From Acidobacteriota bacterium (GTDB taxonomy: Bacteria > Acidobacteriota > UBA6911 > JACQSX01), in NCBI GenBank assembly GCA_016199665.1, contig JACQGG010000218.1, positions 1 through 21,328 on the forward strand: a DNA stretch of 21,328 nucleotides, in the 5' to 3' direction. Below are positions 1-7,519 of this stretch, in pieces. The position numbers and the translations under genes are program-made. The stretch's first letter is position 1. Every line of letters begins with the position of its first letter. The notes below the pieces were generated by a model that was not told the origin of the DNA, searched no databases, and saw only the letters and a program-made list of their open reading frames with translations.

Positions 1-126
1 ACCAGCGGGTCAACGATTCATCAGGTATTCCGGCCGCAGATAACCTGTCGCTAACGAGTAGTCGATGGGCCTCGCCTTACGCCCTCAAACTTTGACCACG
101 ATTTTGACAGGATTAACTCGCCACCC

Positions 127-564
127 TCACGGCGCGGGATCCCGGATGACTAGGGTCTTGGCCCATCGATCCCCAAAACGTCGTCGGTTTCTCGATTCCG
201 AGAAAACCATGCATGCGTCCACGATGTTGAACAGGGGGATCATCAGAGAGACCTGCCTGATGACCGCCGTGGTGAAATCACCTGTGATGGGCTGCTGCGT
301 GGTCTCCCGGACCACCCGGATGCGCATCGCTTTCTTTCCGATGCTCTGGCCGTTCAGGAACGGCAGTGCATCCTTTGTCAGACCATAGGCAAGGCTGACC
401 AGAATGCCGACGACCGGGGCCGCCCAAACGGCGCCGCACAGGACGCCGTCGATCAGGGCGGCCATGAATCGGCTGCCGGGACCTGCCAGTTCGTACCCTT
501 TGACTATGACCGGAGCTTCGCTCGTCTGTGTCGGCATGCCACTGGGGGGGATTTCTTCCGTCAT
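127..564 (-). CDS. RDD family membrane protein
   Basis: Small integral membrane protein of 145 aa. RDD proteins are poorly characterised; some are linked to transport or ion homeostasis. The family signature is visible: a Gly-Ser-Arg-Phe stretch followed by Ala-Ala-Leu-Ile-Asp at about residues 29-38 (the R and D of RDD), a hydrophobic segment at about 36-62, the conserved NGQSIGKKAMRIRVV motif at about 70-84, a second hydrophobic stretch near 103-117, and the C-terminal RRRFGDRWAKTLVI motif. The open frame extends upstream to 723, but the ATG at 562-564 is chosen because AAGGAA lies about 7 nt upstream and the extra 53 N-terminal residues look random. It ends with TGA. It is slightly shorter than typical RDD proteins, probably with fewer membrane passes. 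No operon partner is visible. The family call is fairly sure; the function is unknown. Confidence 0.8.
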   Translation of the reverse strand: MTEEIPPSGMPTQTSEAPVIVKGYELAGPGSRFMAALIDGVLCGAVWAAPVVGILVSLAYGLTKDALPFLNGQSIGKKAMRIRVVRETTQQPITGDFTTAVIRQVSLMIPLFNIVDACMVFSESRNRRRFGDRWAKTLVIRDPAP

Positions 565-720
565 GATCGGTTCCTTTCGCCGAAGATGGATGGGCTTGAG
601 TATGTCCGCCGCGCCTGTCGGATGCAAGTCGAAAAAGCCCTTTTTGCGGCTTACCAGGGAGACTCCGCGCGGCGTAGCCGCAATCCAAGATCTGGTTGTG
701 AAGGGCAGTGGATCCGCCCT

Positions 721-773
721 CACCGCAGAGACGCAGAGGTCGCAGAGAATGCGCAGAGGTTTTTTCTCTGCGC
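721..773. repeat. Short-period CGCAGAG repeat with terminal hairpin
   Basis: Four degenerate copies of CGCAGAG(A/G) spaced about 9-11 nt occur between 721 and 760. The last copy forms an 8-bp perfect inverted repeat: GCGCAGAG at 751-758 pairs with CTCTGCGC at 766-773 across a 7-nt T-rich loop. From general knowledge, similar 'accgcagagacgcagag' strings are dispersed repeats in many environmental bacterial genomes, but I cannot count copies here. It could act as a transcription stop for rightward transcripts or be a remnant of a mobile repeat. Confidence 0.6.
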
Positions 774-878
774 CGCCTCGGGACTGCTAACAGTCAGTTT
801 CTTTTCGTGCCGCGAAGATTTCGGGCGACCCGTGGCGTCAGCACGCAAAATGTGGCAGTCCCGGCTGTCGGCGAGAAG

Positions 879-957
879 GCCGCCGCCCTTTGGCGGGCGG
901 CAGCGGAAGTCTTCGCTCCTGTGGCGGGAGTCTGTCGCCCGCCAAGAAACGGCGGGC
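879..957. repeat. Cluster of GC-rich inverted repeats
   Basis: Three overlapping palindromes. GCCGCC plus GCC (879-887) pairs with GGC (892-894) and GGCGGC (896-901), with a single-base bulge and a 4-nt CTTT loop. TGGCGGG (922-928) pairs with CCCGCCA (938-944). GCCCGCC (937-943) pairs with GGCGGGC (951-957) over an AAGAAAC loop. The last two share the CCCGCC arm, so they are mutually exclusive. No downstream T-tract, so intrinsic terminator function is not supported. It looks like REP/BIME-type intergenic sequence. Confidence 0.5.
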
Positions 958-1133
958 TCTGATTTCAATTTATTGCGAGCCTGCCAAGATCTTGTAGCAA
1001 TCCGGTTGGCCCTTTGGTTGCATCTGCCCGAAGAATTTGCTTGACTGGGGCAGTCCAAAGGTCTAGATGTGAACAAATCCGGTTGAACGAAGTTCAGCAT
1101 CGACAAATTTTCCTGCTTCCGGGGAGGAGAGAA

Positions 1134-2960
1134 ATGACACACACGATAACCGCCAGAGTGACTCTCACCGTTTTCTGTCTGGTATGCGCGGTCGCCGCAT
1201 TGAGCCCCGGTGACGGCTGGCTGCGAGGCCAGGGTGACACGCCGCCCGAAGTCATGCATTACGCCGACCTGGTTCTCTACAATGGAAAAGTTCTGACCGC
1301 CGATGAAAATTCCACCATGGTTCAGGCCGTGGCCGCGCGGGATGGCAAGATTCTGGCGGTGGGAGAAACCGCCAGAATCTTGAAAATGGCCGGCCCCAAG
1401 ACAGTCCGGATCGATCTGCAGGGCAACACCGTGACGCCAGGGTTTATTGACGTCCATTCGGGCACGATTCCGGGAGGGCATGGACCCTCCGGGCCGAGCT
1501 ATCTCCCCAATTACTCCCGAATGCGCTTTGAAAAGCTGGATGACGGTCTGAGACAAATCAAGGAAGCGGTGGAGAAGGCTCCTGCGGGTCAATGGGTATT
1601 TATTAATCCGTTTCGTACCGCCGCCGCTTACCAGGTGACCCGCCAGATGCTGGATACGATTGCGCCCAACAACCCGCTGCTGCTGACCCTGGACAATACG
1701 ACCGGGATCGTCAACAGCAAAGCGCTGGCTTATGTCCCCGACGACGTGAAGGCGGGGATCTATAAAGATGACAAGGGCCAGCCCACGGGTCGCATTGCGG
1801 GCTGGGCGTATGGCGCCTTGACGTATGAAATACTCCCCTGGCCCGAGGATGCTGCGCTGGAGCGAATGATCCAGCAGACCAAGGAAAGACTGGAAAAGAT
1901 AAATCGGATGGGGGTGACGACGCTGGGGGGCCGCAGAAGCGGGCTCTCGACCACCATCATGCGAGAGACTCAGCGGCGCGGGCTGTCGCCGGTGCGCCTT
2001 CGCATCGCCAGTGAAATTGCCCGGCTCAATCCGCACACGGAAAGGTATCTCAAGCGAATCGGCAACCTGATGGACGTCGGGGACGAATGGTTCAAGATCG
2101 CTTCCATGACGGTCAGCTCAATTGACAGCAACGCCAACAATGGCGGGTACCTGACGCGCCAGGCAAAAAGAAATATGGAAACCTGGGATGCCTATGGCGC
2201 CTACGGCCAGAATAAGTGGCGCGATATGGTGGAACCGGGAAAGGACTGGCAGCAGTTCTCCGACTACAACAATGCCCTGATCGCCGCCAATTATGGCTGG
2301 AACGTCACGGATATGCATGTCCAGGGAGATGGCGGAGTCGAACTCATGCTGGAGGTCTTCGACAAAGTCAACCAGCGGAGCTCGATCAAGGGGAAAAGCT
2401 TCGGAATGGTGCATGGAAGCATGCGGCCTCCTGATCTTGCCAAGCGGCTGGCCACTTATGACGCCGTTCTGTCGTTTGACACCGCCTATCTCTTTCGGGG
2501 GGACGACAGCAGCAAGTATCTGGAAAAGTTTTACGGGGCGGACGCGGTAGCCGGGATGTCTCCGATTCGTGAAATGATCGACGCGGGCCTGAGGCCGGTC
2601 CTGGAAGTGACCAACAGCGCCGCCTATGACCCCGCCATGGCCTTCGCCGACAAGTTGATGGATGACCCGCAAACCTACCTTCAAGATATGGAGCTGTTTA
2701 TCACTCGAAAAAACTTCAGGACCGGGAAAGTTTGGGGGCCGCATCTGAGAATCAAGAGAGAAGAGGCGCTCAAGATGGCGACCGCCTGGGCAAGTCGTTT
2801 CTACGGCGACGAGAAGATCATGGGCACGATTGAACCGGGCAAGCTGGCAGACTTTGCCGTCTTGGGCGGAGACTTCATGACCGTGCCGGAAGATCAGATT
2901 TCGAAGCTCCCCGTGGTAAGGGTGATCGTAGGAGGCAAGACAACGTTTGAGAAGAAATAA
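1134..2960 (+). CDS. Exported amidohydrolase_3 (YtcJ-like) family protein, divergent metal site
   Basis: A 608-aa protein of the amidohydrolase superfamily, YtcJ-like branch (metal-dependent hydrolases of amide-type bonds). An N-terminal hydrophobic segment at about residues 9-23 indicates export. The N-terminal beta-sandwich half (ADLVLYNGKVLTAD, about 44-57) leads into PGFIDVHSG at 102-110; the C-terminal IEPGKLADFAVLGGDFMTVP and VRVIVGGKTTFE close the sandwich, as in the family. Oddities: the metal-binding HxH is HSG (H108, G110), the usual Glu-His is VH in FGMVHGSM, and the usual late Gly-Ser-Asp is replaced by VTNSA. MHVQGDGG retains the equivalent of the HAxGD motif. The start is at 1134 because GGGGAGGAG lies 4-12 nt upstream; an open frame reaches 1014 but lacks this. 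It stands alone. Family fold sure; catalytic activity doubtful. Confidence 0.85.
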   Translation: MTHTITARVTLTVFCLVCAVAALSPGDGWLRGQGDTPPEVMHYADLVLYNGKVLTADENSTMVQAVAARDGKILAVGETARILKMAGPKTVRIDLQGNTVTPGFIDVHSGTIPGGHGPSGPSYLPNYSRMRFEKLDDGLRQIKEAVEKAPAGQWVFINPFRTAAAYQVTRQMLDTIAPNNPLLLTLDNTTGIVNSKALAYVPDDVKAGIYKDDKGQPTGRIAGWAYGALTYEILPWPEDAALERMIQQTKERLEKINRMGVTTLGGRRSGLSTTIMRETQRRGLSPVRLRIASEIARLNPHTERYLKRIGNLMDVGDEWFKIASMTVSSIDSNANNGGYLTRQAKRNMETWDAYGAYGQNKWRDMVEPGKDWQQFSDYNNALIAANYGWNVTDMHVQGDGGVELMLEVFDKVNQRSSIKGKSFGMVHGSMRPPDLAKRLATYDAVLSFDTAYLFRGDDSSKYLEKFYGADAVAGMSPIREMIDAGLRPVLEVTNSAAYDPAMAFADKLMDDPQTYLQDMELFITRKNFRTGKVWGPHLRIKREEALKMATAWASRFYGDEKIMGTIEPGKLADFAVLGGDFMTVPEDQISKLPVVRVIVGGKTTFEKK

Positions 2961-3101
2961 TTTGAACCTCCGGCAACCTGCTCGTTTTGAGCTCTTCGCG
3001 CTGGACCAGCAACTCAATCTGGCGCCCGGCGCCACTCGTGCCGACGTTCTGAAAGCGATGGACGGCCACGTCCTGGGGCACGCGGTCCTGATAGGCCTGT
3101 T

Positions 3102-3331
3102 TCACCGGTAGTCCGGGGCATCGATCTGAACGGGTCCGACAATACGCCCCTCCTGCATCCGGACCCCATGTTCGGCGAGGACCCTGGCCTCGTAGCGATC
3201 GTGAGTGACGTAAAGCGTGGTGGCGTCCAGTTCTTTCTGCAGTGACTTGAATTCCATGAGTAGTTGCTGTTTCAAGTCTGAATCGAGACTGGAGAAAGGC
3301 TCGTCCAGCAACGAACGTAAGGGTCACTCAT
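3102..3331 (-). pseudogene. ABC transporter ATP-binding subunit, internal deletion remnant
   Basis: Remnant of the ATPase of the adjacent iron-type ABC importer. The ATG at 3329-3331 overlaps the permease stop (ATGAGTGA), the usual translationally coupled layout, and begins MSDPYVR. At about 3311-3313 the sequence jumps, in another frame, to the Walker B/D-loop region LLDEPFSSLD, followed by the H-loop TLYVTHD, and it stops at 3102. Walker A, the Q-loop and the LSGGQ signature, about 150 residues, are missing. The C-terminal regulatory part is also lost; downstream sequence to about 2965 reads in another frame without recognisable motifs. It cannot hydrolyse ATP. Either the operon is decaying, another ATPase substitutes, or there is an assembly error; the clean junction suggests a real deletion but cannot prove it. 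Confidence 0.8.
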
Positions 3332-4898
3332 GAGTGTCCTTGTTCAGTATCAGTCCCAGCAGCCCCAGTGACCCGAGGATGACCCCCACTTGCATCAGCG
3401 CCAGCGAAGCCAGTTGAGACGGCGGTGTGTTTGCGACGAGGGTATAAATTCGAACAGGCAAGGTCGATTCTCCCGGGGGTGAAACCAGCACGGTTACGCC
3501 AAGCTCGCCGAAGGAAAAAATAAATCCGATGCCCCAGGCCGCCAGCAGTCCCGTTTTCAGTTGCGGCAAGACAATGCGAGTGAATACACGAGGCCAATGC
3601 GCTCCGGCAACGACTGCCGCCTCTTCGAAGGAAGCGGGGATCTGCCGAACATAAGCGGCCAACAGGAGAGCGGCCACGGGAACAAAGCGGGCCAGATAAC
3701 CGAACAGAACCATCAGGCGGCTGGTATAGATTTCCCCCAAAAATCCCGGACGGTTCCAGAGCCCGATCAGGCCGACCCCGGTCAGGGTACTGGGAACTGC
3801 AAAGATGAGGATGAAGAGCAAATCGAGGGATTGTGACCCCCTCGCCTGTGAGCGGGCTCGAAAATATCCCAGCAGCAGACCCAGGCAAGTAATGGCGGTT
3901 GCGCCGACCACCGACAGGATGAGGCTGTTGGAAATCGCGCGGGAGGACGTTCGGAGGGAGTTGACCATAAATTTGACCTGGCCGGCCTCGCTTGCCAGGG
4001 CAAAAAGAGGCAGGAAAACCGAGGCGAGGAGCCAGAGTATGAGGCCGCCCATGACCCAGGGCTGCAGTCTGCCCAGAGGAAAGGGAAGCCCTGTCTGGCG
4101 AGTACGTGCGGTCGCCAGCATTTTCTCGCCGACGAGAAACCGCAAGGCAATCCCGGCCAGCAACGCCAGGATCAGCAAAGGAAAAGCAAGGACAGTCGCT
4201 GACCTGAAATCATAGCGTGCGGCGAAGGCAGTGAAGATCTCAGTCGAAAAAACCCGCACGCGAAGCAAGCCAGCCAGGCTAAATTCAGCGAGTCCCAAAA
4301 TAAAGATGAGCAGGGCCGCGCCGCCGATGATGGGGGCGATCAACGGCAGCGTAATCCTTCGGAATACGGCGCCAGGCCGGGTCACCAGCAGGCCGGCTTC
4401 CTCCGTACTCGCATCCACCCGGCGCGCGGCGGCCTCTGTGGCCAGCATGGAAATCGGATAAAAATTCACCCCCAGCAAAACGATCGCTGCGGGAAGGCTG
4501 TAAGTCCAGTCTGAAAGTAAATCTCGCCCCAGCAGCCGTGCCAGCCATCCGGCCGAGCCTCCCAGGTAGATCCACGCGAGCCCAAGAATATAGGAGGGAA
4601 CGAGCAGCGGCACTGCCAGCGCGGTTCGGAAAAAGGGTCTGCCGGGCAGATCCGCGCGCGCCAGGAGCAGTCCGAGGGGAACGCCGATGAGAGTGGCAAC
4701 GGCGGCTGAAGCGGCTGCCAGAAGCAGGCTGTTGCCCAGCAGGGCTGCCCGGCGCGGATCGCCAAAAAATTTCACAACCGCATCCAGGGCGAGAAAATCG
4801 TGAGTCTGGATCAGCGAAATTCCGAGCAGGTAGAGGGGCGGAGCCAGACAGAACAAAAAGAAGAAAACAATAGTGATCAGCAGAATAATTGTCCGCAT
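3324..4898 (-). CDS. Iron(III)-type ABC transporter permease (FbpB-like)
   Basis: Inner-membrane permease of 524 aa with two fused BPD_transp_1 domains, the FbpB/SfuB arrangement for ferric iron, and also seen for some related substrates. About twelve hydrophobic segments are visible, starting with a strongly hydrophobic segment at residues 4-28. Both cytoplasmic EAA loops are clear: ASTEEAGLLVTRPGAVFRRI for the first and ASFEEAAVVAGAHWPRVFTR for the second; these contact the ATPase. The gene lies 11 nt downstream of the binding-protein gene in the same orientation, and its stop overlaps the ATG of the broken ATPase, so the three form one operon. The ribosome-binding site is weak, consistent with coupling to the upstream gene. 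The protein itself appears intact. The ferric substrate is inferred from the family and binding protein. Confidence 0.88.
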   Translation of the reverse strand: MRTIILLITIVFFFLFCLAPPLYLLGISLIQTHDFLALDAVVKFFGDPRRAALLGNSLLLAAASAAVATLIGVPLGLLLARADLPGRPFFRTALAVPLLVPSYILGLAWIYLGGSAGWLARLLGRDLLSDWTYSLPAAIVLLGVNFYPISMLATEAAARRVDASTEEAGLLVTRPGAVFRRITLPLIAPIIGGAALLIFILGLAEFSLAGLLRVRVFSTEIFTAFAARYDFRSATVLAFPLLILALLAGIALRFLVGEKMLATARTRQTGLPFPLGRLQPWVMGGLILWLLASVFLPLFALASEAGQVKFMVNSLRTSSRAISNSLILSVVGATAITCLGLLLGYFRARSQARGSQSLDLLFILIFAVPSTLTGVGLIGLWNRPGFLGEIYTSRLMVLFGYLARFVPVAALLLAAYVRQIPASFEEAAVVAGAHWPRVFTRIVLPQLKTGLLAAWGIGFIFSFGELGVTVLVSPPGESTLPVRIYTLVANTPPSQLASLALMQVGVILGSLGLLGLILNKDTHE

Positions 4899-4909
4899 CT
4901 GGGACCGGC

Positions 4910-5956
4910 CTAGAGACGGAGCAATGCTTCCACCCGCCGCGTCACGTCCTGGAGATGCTCTGCCGCCTTTCCGTAATCGAGCGTCATCGGTTTGAAAGAC
5001 TGGAGCGCGGGAAGATTTCTTGGAGGTGCGACTCCCGGATGGAGAGGGATTTGGACTGCCTGCGATTGCGCCAGTTTGCGCTCAACCTCCGGGGAAAGAA
5101 GGTAGTCGATCAGCTTCCTGCCCTCGTCTGGACGCGGCCCGCCGGCGATGAGCGAGACCATGTTGGGCATCAGGGGAGCGCCTATGCCGTTGCTGTCGGG
5201 AATGACCATGGCGACCGGCAAATTCGCCTCAATCGCAACGTTCACATCATCGGTATCCGTCAGTCCTGCCTTCAGTTCGCCGCGCGCCACCAGATCTCTC
5301 ACCACGGAATTGCTTGGAACGATCTTAACTTCGTTGGCGTGCAATTTACGAAAGAAGTCGTCTGCGCGGGCCTCACCCAAAACCGCATACAGAGCGGCCA
5401 CATGAAACGAGGTGGAGCCGAAGCGAGGGTCAGCCATTCCGACCTCCCCTCTCCATTTTGGGTTGGTCAGGTCGAAGATAGACCGGGGCGCGTCTTCCGG
5501 CTTGACTCGATTGACGTTGTATACGATGACACGAAGTCGCGCAGAAAAACCGGTCCAATATCCCTCCGGATCTTTGAAGACGTCCGGGATCCCCTGTGAG
5601 TTCGGGGATGGATACGGCGCAAGCGCGCCGTTCTCTTTCAGCACCAGGGTTCGGACCGGCTCGTTGGACCAGAAGACATCGGCTCGCGGGTTGTTCTTTT
5701 CCGCGAGCAAACGGTTGGCAAGCCCGGTACTTTTAGTTTCTTCCGTATCGAAGACCACGTTGACTTTGACTCCGGACTCCCGTTCATAGTCGGACAAGAT
5801 GGGTTCGGAAAAGACGCGATCCTGCGACACATATATGACCACCTCTCTGGCTCTCTGCGGCGCCGATTTGCCGGCACAGCCGGCGATGACAACCGCCAGC
5901 AACCCAATATTCAAAAACGACCCCAGTTGGGTCTCTCCCCGGGACAACCTGATCAT
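4910..5956 (-). CDS. Iron(III)-type ABC transporter substrate-binding lipoprotein (FbpA-like)
   Basis: Periplasmic binding protein of 348 aa, type 2 fold, of the FbpA/FutA-like group. The N-terminus carries a hydrophobic stretch ending in the lipobox IAGC (Cys27), so it should be a membrane-anchored lipoprotein. The mature start VVIYVSQDRVFSEPILSDYE is the typical first strand and helix; ADVFWSNEP at about 93-101 and the WRGEVGMADPRFGS stretch at about 168-181 are family landmarks. The Tyr pair that binds ferric iron in classic FbpA is not evident at its usual place (the SNSVVRDLVARGELKAGLTDTDD region), so the ligand set may differ, as in Tyr-poor relatives. AGGTGA lies about 7 nt before the ATG. 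First gene of the operon; divergent from the ChrB-like gene. Iron is the best guess; thiamine or phosphonate binding is less likely. Confidence 0.85.
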   Translation of the reverse strand: MIRLSRGETQLGSFLNIGLLAVVIAGCAGKSAPQRAREVVIYVSQDRVFSEPILSDYERESGVKVNVVFDTEETKSTGLANRLLAEKNNPRADVFWSNEPVRTLVLKENGALAPYPSPNSQGIPDVFKDPEGYWTGFSARLRVIVYNVNRVKPEDAPRSIFDLTNPKWRGEVGMADPRFGSTSFHVAALYAVLGEARADDFFRKLHANEVKIVPSNSVVRDLVARGELKAGLTDTDDVNVAIEANLPVAMVIPDSNGIGAPLMPNMVSLIAGGPRPDEGRKLIDYLLSPEVERKLAQSQAVQIPLHPGVAPPRNLPALQSFKPMTLDYGKAAEHLQDVTRRVEALLRL

Positions 5957-6131
5957 ATTTCAGTCACCTGACGAGTGGGATGCGCATGCTTTTCTTCTAT
6001 CTTAGCAGACGCCGCTTCCCAGTCCCCCCTTCTTCTCGCCTGCGGTACAAAATGAAAACCCTGATGAACGCAAGATAAAAATTCGTGCAAAAATATTGAA
6101 TCGAGCGAGGAAGTGCGCTGGAATACAGAAT

Positions 6132-6584
6132 GTGAAATGGGTAACTCGTTCGCATATACACGTGGACCGCGTCGCTTGCCCGTGGCTGATTCGGCGCTTT
6201 GTCGACAGCGAGGCCGAATTTCTATTTGTACCCAAAAGTCGCGTAGAGGCAGTGGCCAACGAGACCGGATCTATTCCGTTCGACGCTCCCGGCGCAGAGC
6301 TTGGACACCACGAAGGCCAGTGCTCTTTTGAGTCGATTCTGCGGAAATATGAGCTTAAAGATCCGGCTCTGTGGCGTCTGGCGAAAATCGTTCACGCGGC
6401 GGATATCGCGCGCGAAATCGACACTGATCCCTTAGGGAAAGGCCTCGAAGCGATCGCTACCGGCTTCGGCATCCTTTTTCCCGACGATCATACTAATCTC
6501 GAAAGACAGTTTGTCGTTTACGATGCTCTCTATGCTTGGTGTCGGCTGCAAGGGACGAGGGAAGGGATCCCACTCGCTACTTGA
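6132..6584 (+). CDS. ChrB C-terminal domain-like chromate resistance protein
   Basis: A cytoplasmic protein of about 150 aa corresponding to the C-terminal domain of ChrB, a protein associated with chromate resistance, here standalone without the N-terminal regulatory half. Motifs: KWVTRSHIHVDRVACPWLIR at the start (conserved HVDR and CPWLIRRF), HHEGQCSFESIL in the middle, and IVHAADIARE, then YDALYAWC near the end. The start GTG at 6132 is chosen because homologues begin just before the W-V-T-R motif and GGA lies about 10 nt upstream; the frame opens earlier at TTG 6096 without a ribosome-binding site. It ends with TGA. No chrA transporter is nearby. The gene overlaps the opposite-strand gene at 6432-7277 tail to tail by 153 nt. 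Family call good; chromate function not proven. Confidence 0.8.
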   Translation: MKWVTRSHIHVDRVACPWLIRRFVDSEAEFLFVPKSRVEAVANETGSIPFDAPGAELGHHEGQCSFESILRKYELKDPALWRLAKIVHAADIAREIDTDPLGKGLEAIATGFGILFPDDHTNLERQFVVYDALYAWCRLQGTREGIPLAT

Positions 6585-7277
6585 CTGAGCTGTGAAATCA
6601 TCAAAAAGCGTAACACTGTCCGCCTTGGTCCAGAGGCCGACCGCGCCTGCTTCGGTGAAGGTCGCGTCCTCCACTTGAAAGAGTTGTCTGCCGTTGAGGT
6701 GGACCGTAAATAGCGGACCGGAAAACGTTACCTGCAGCGTGCTCCACTGGCCGGACGGAACCATCGCTCTCACCCCATACCCGCCTTTGCGTCCCTTGAT
6801 ATCGAGCGGGCTGCGCTTTCCCTTTTCCGTTTTGTACAGGACTACATTGTTTTCCAGAGCATTGGCGCGCACAACGTAGTAGTTGTTGAAGTCACGGAGA
6901 CGCCAGACAATTCCCCCGGCCTGATCTTCATTGCCCGAAACGGGTTTGAATTTTACTTCCGCCACCCCGTCTCTGATCGAGAGATCCTTTCTGACGCAAA
7001 GAGCAAAAGTCGCCTCCCCCGACTGCTTCAGCACGTTGGGTTTGCTGGGGGCCGTTGGATCGGCCAGAACCGCCCATTTTGGACTTCCCCCGCCGGTCAG
7101 CCCCGTCACCCACCCTTCAGGCAGTTGGCCCGCCTTCACCGCATCGAAAGTGGTGGTGTCAGCATTGAAAAAAGAAACTGCCTTACCCACAATCGTGACC
7201 ATCCCTGATGCCACCGCGATGACCAGACCCAGCGTCCCAACCAAACGCAGCCGGGACTTGGCCGTGCGCTTAGACAT
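6432..7277 (-). CDS. Secreted LamG/DUF1080-like (concanavalin-fold) protein
   Basis: A 281-aa open frame with an N-terminal membrane/signal segment at about residues 11-32 after a basic start (SKRTAKSR). The body resembles the concanavalin-like fold of DUF1080/3-keto-disaccharide hydrolase relatives: a mature start with FDAVKAGQLPEGW, AGGIVWRLRDFNNYYVVRAN at about 120-139, WSTLQVTFSGPLFTVHLNG at about 178-196, and GAVGLWTKADSVTLFDDF at about 211-228. Such domains bind or cleave glycans; the exact role is unknown. AGGGAGGGG just upstream supports the ATG. The recognisable domain ends near residue 230, at about 6590, just beyond the stop of the convergent ChrB-like gene; the last 51 residues are antisense to that gene and show no family motif, suggesting the original stop was lost. 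Divergent from the receptor at 7520. Confidence 0.75.
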   Translation of the reverse strand: MSKRTAKSRLRLVGTLGLVIAVASGMVTIVGKAVSFFNADTTTFDAVKAGQLPEGWVTGLTGGGSPKWAVLADPTAPSKPNVLKQSGEATFALCVRKDLSIRDGVAEVKFKPVSGNEDQAGGIVWRLRDFNNYYVVRANALENNVVLYKTEKGKRSPLDIKGRKGGYGVRAMVPSGQWSTLQVTFSGPLFTVHLNGRQLFQVEDATFTEAGAVGLWTKADSVTLFDDFTAQSSSEWDPFPRPLQPTPSIESIVNDKLSFEISMIVGKKDAEAGSDRFEAFP

Positions 7278-7519
7278 GGCGCCCCTCCCTACTCGTTTCG
7301 CTTGTCAACGTTCGCGTAATAGAACCAATCTCACCGTGCATCCTACAATAACAGGATTAACGTTTCAACAGCACACTGATTCTTATCTGACAAACATAAG
7401 GCCTGCTTTTTGCGTTGTAACGGTATAGTATTGAAAAAAGCGCAATGGTTGGGCGGCCAGAGTCGGAGCCGAATCGAAGCCCAAACTGAACAAGGAAAAA
7501 ACGACAAGGGGGACAAGCC

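Larger units (their letters stand above)
565..1133. other. Gene-free stretch with repeats and hairpins
   Basis: No convincing coding region between the divergently oriented RDD and amidohydrolase genes. Open frames here on both strands have low-complexity, Arg-rich translations typical of non-coding GC-rich DNA. It must hold the promoters of both flanking genes, but I see no clear -35/-10 pair. It contains a short-period repeat with a hairpin (721-773), a cluster of GC-rich inverted repeats (879-957), and a small GCGGC/GCCGC hairpin at 669-681. The strong GGGGAGGAG ribosome-binding site of the amidohydrolase lies at its right end. Confidence 0.6.

Noticed and set aside
937..957. Intrinsic terminator at the GCCCGCC/GGCGGGC hairpin
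   Set aside because: No T-tract follows on either strand and no gene ends just before it.
720..2036. 438-codon open frame on the minus strand
   Set aside because: It is antisense to the clear amidohydrolase and to repeat-rich intergenic DNA, and its translation has no recognisable domain.
7424..7429. TATAGT as promoter of receptor 1
   Set aside because: No reasonable -35 box at 16-18 nt upstream, so it is not listed as a feature.
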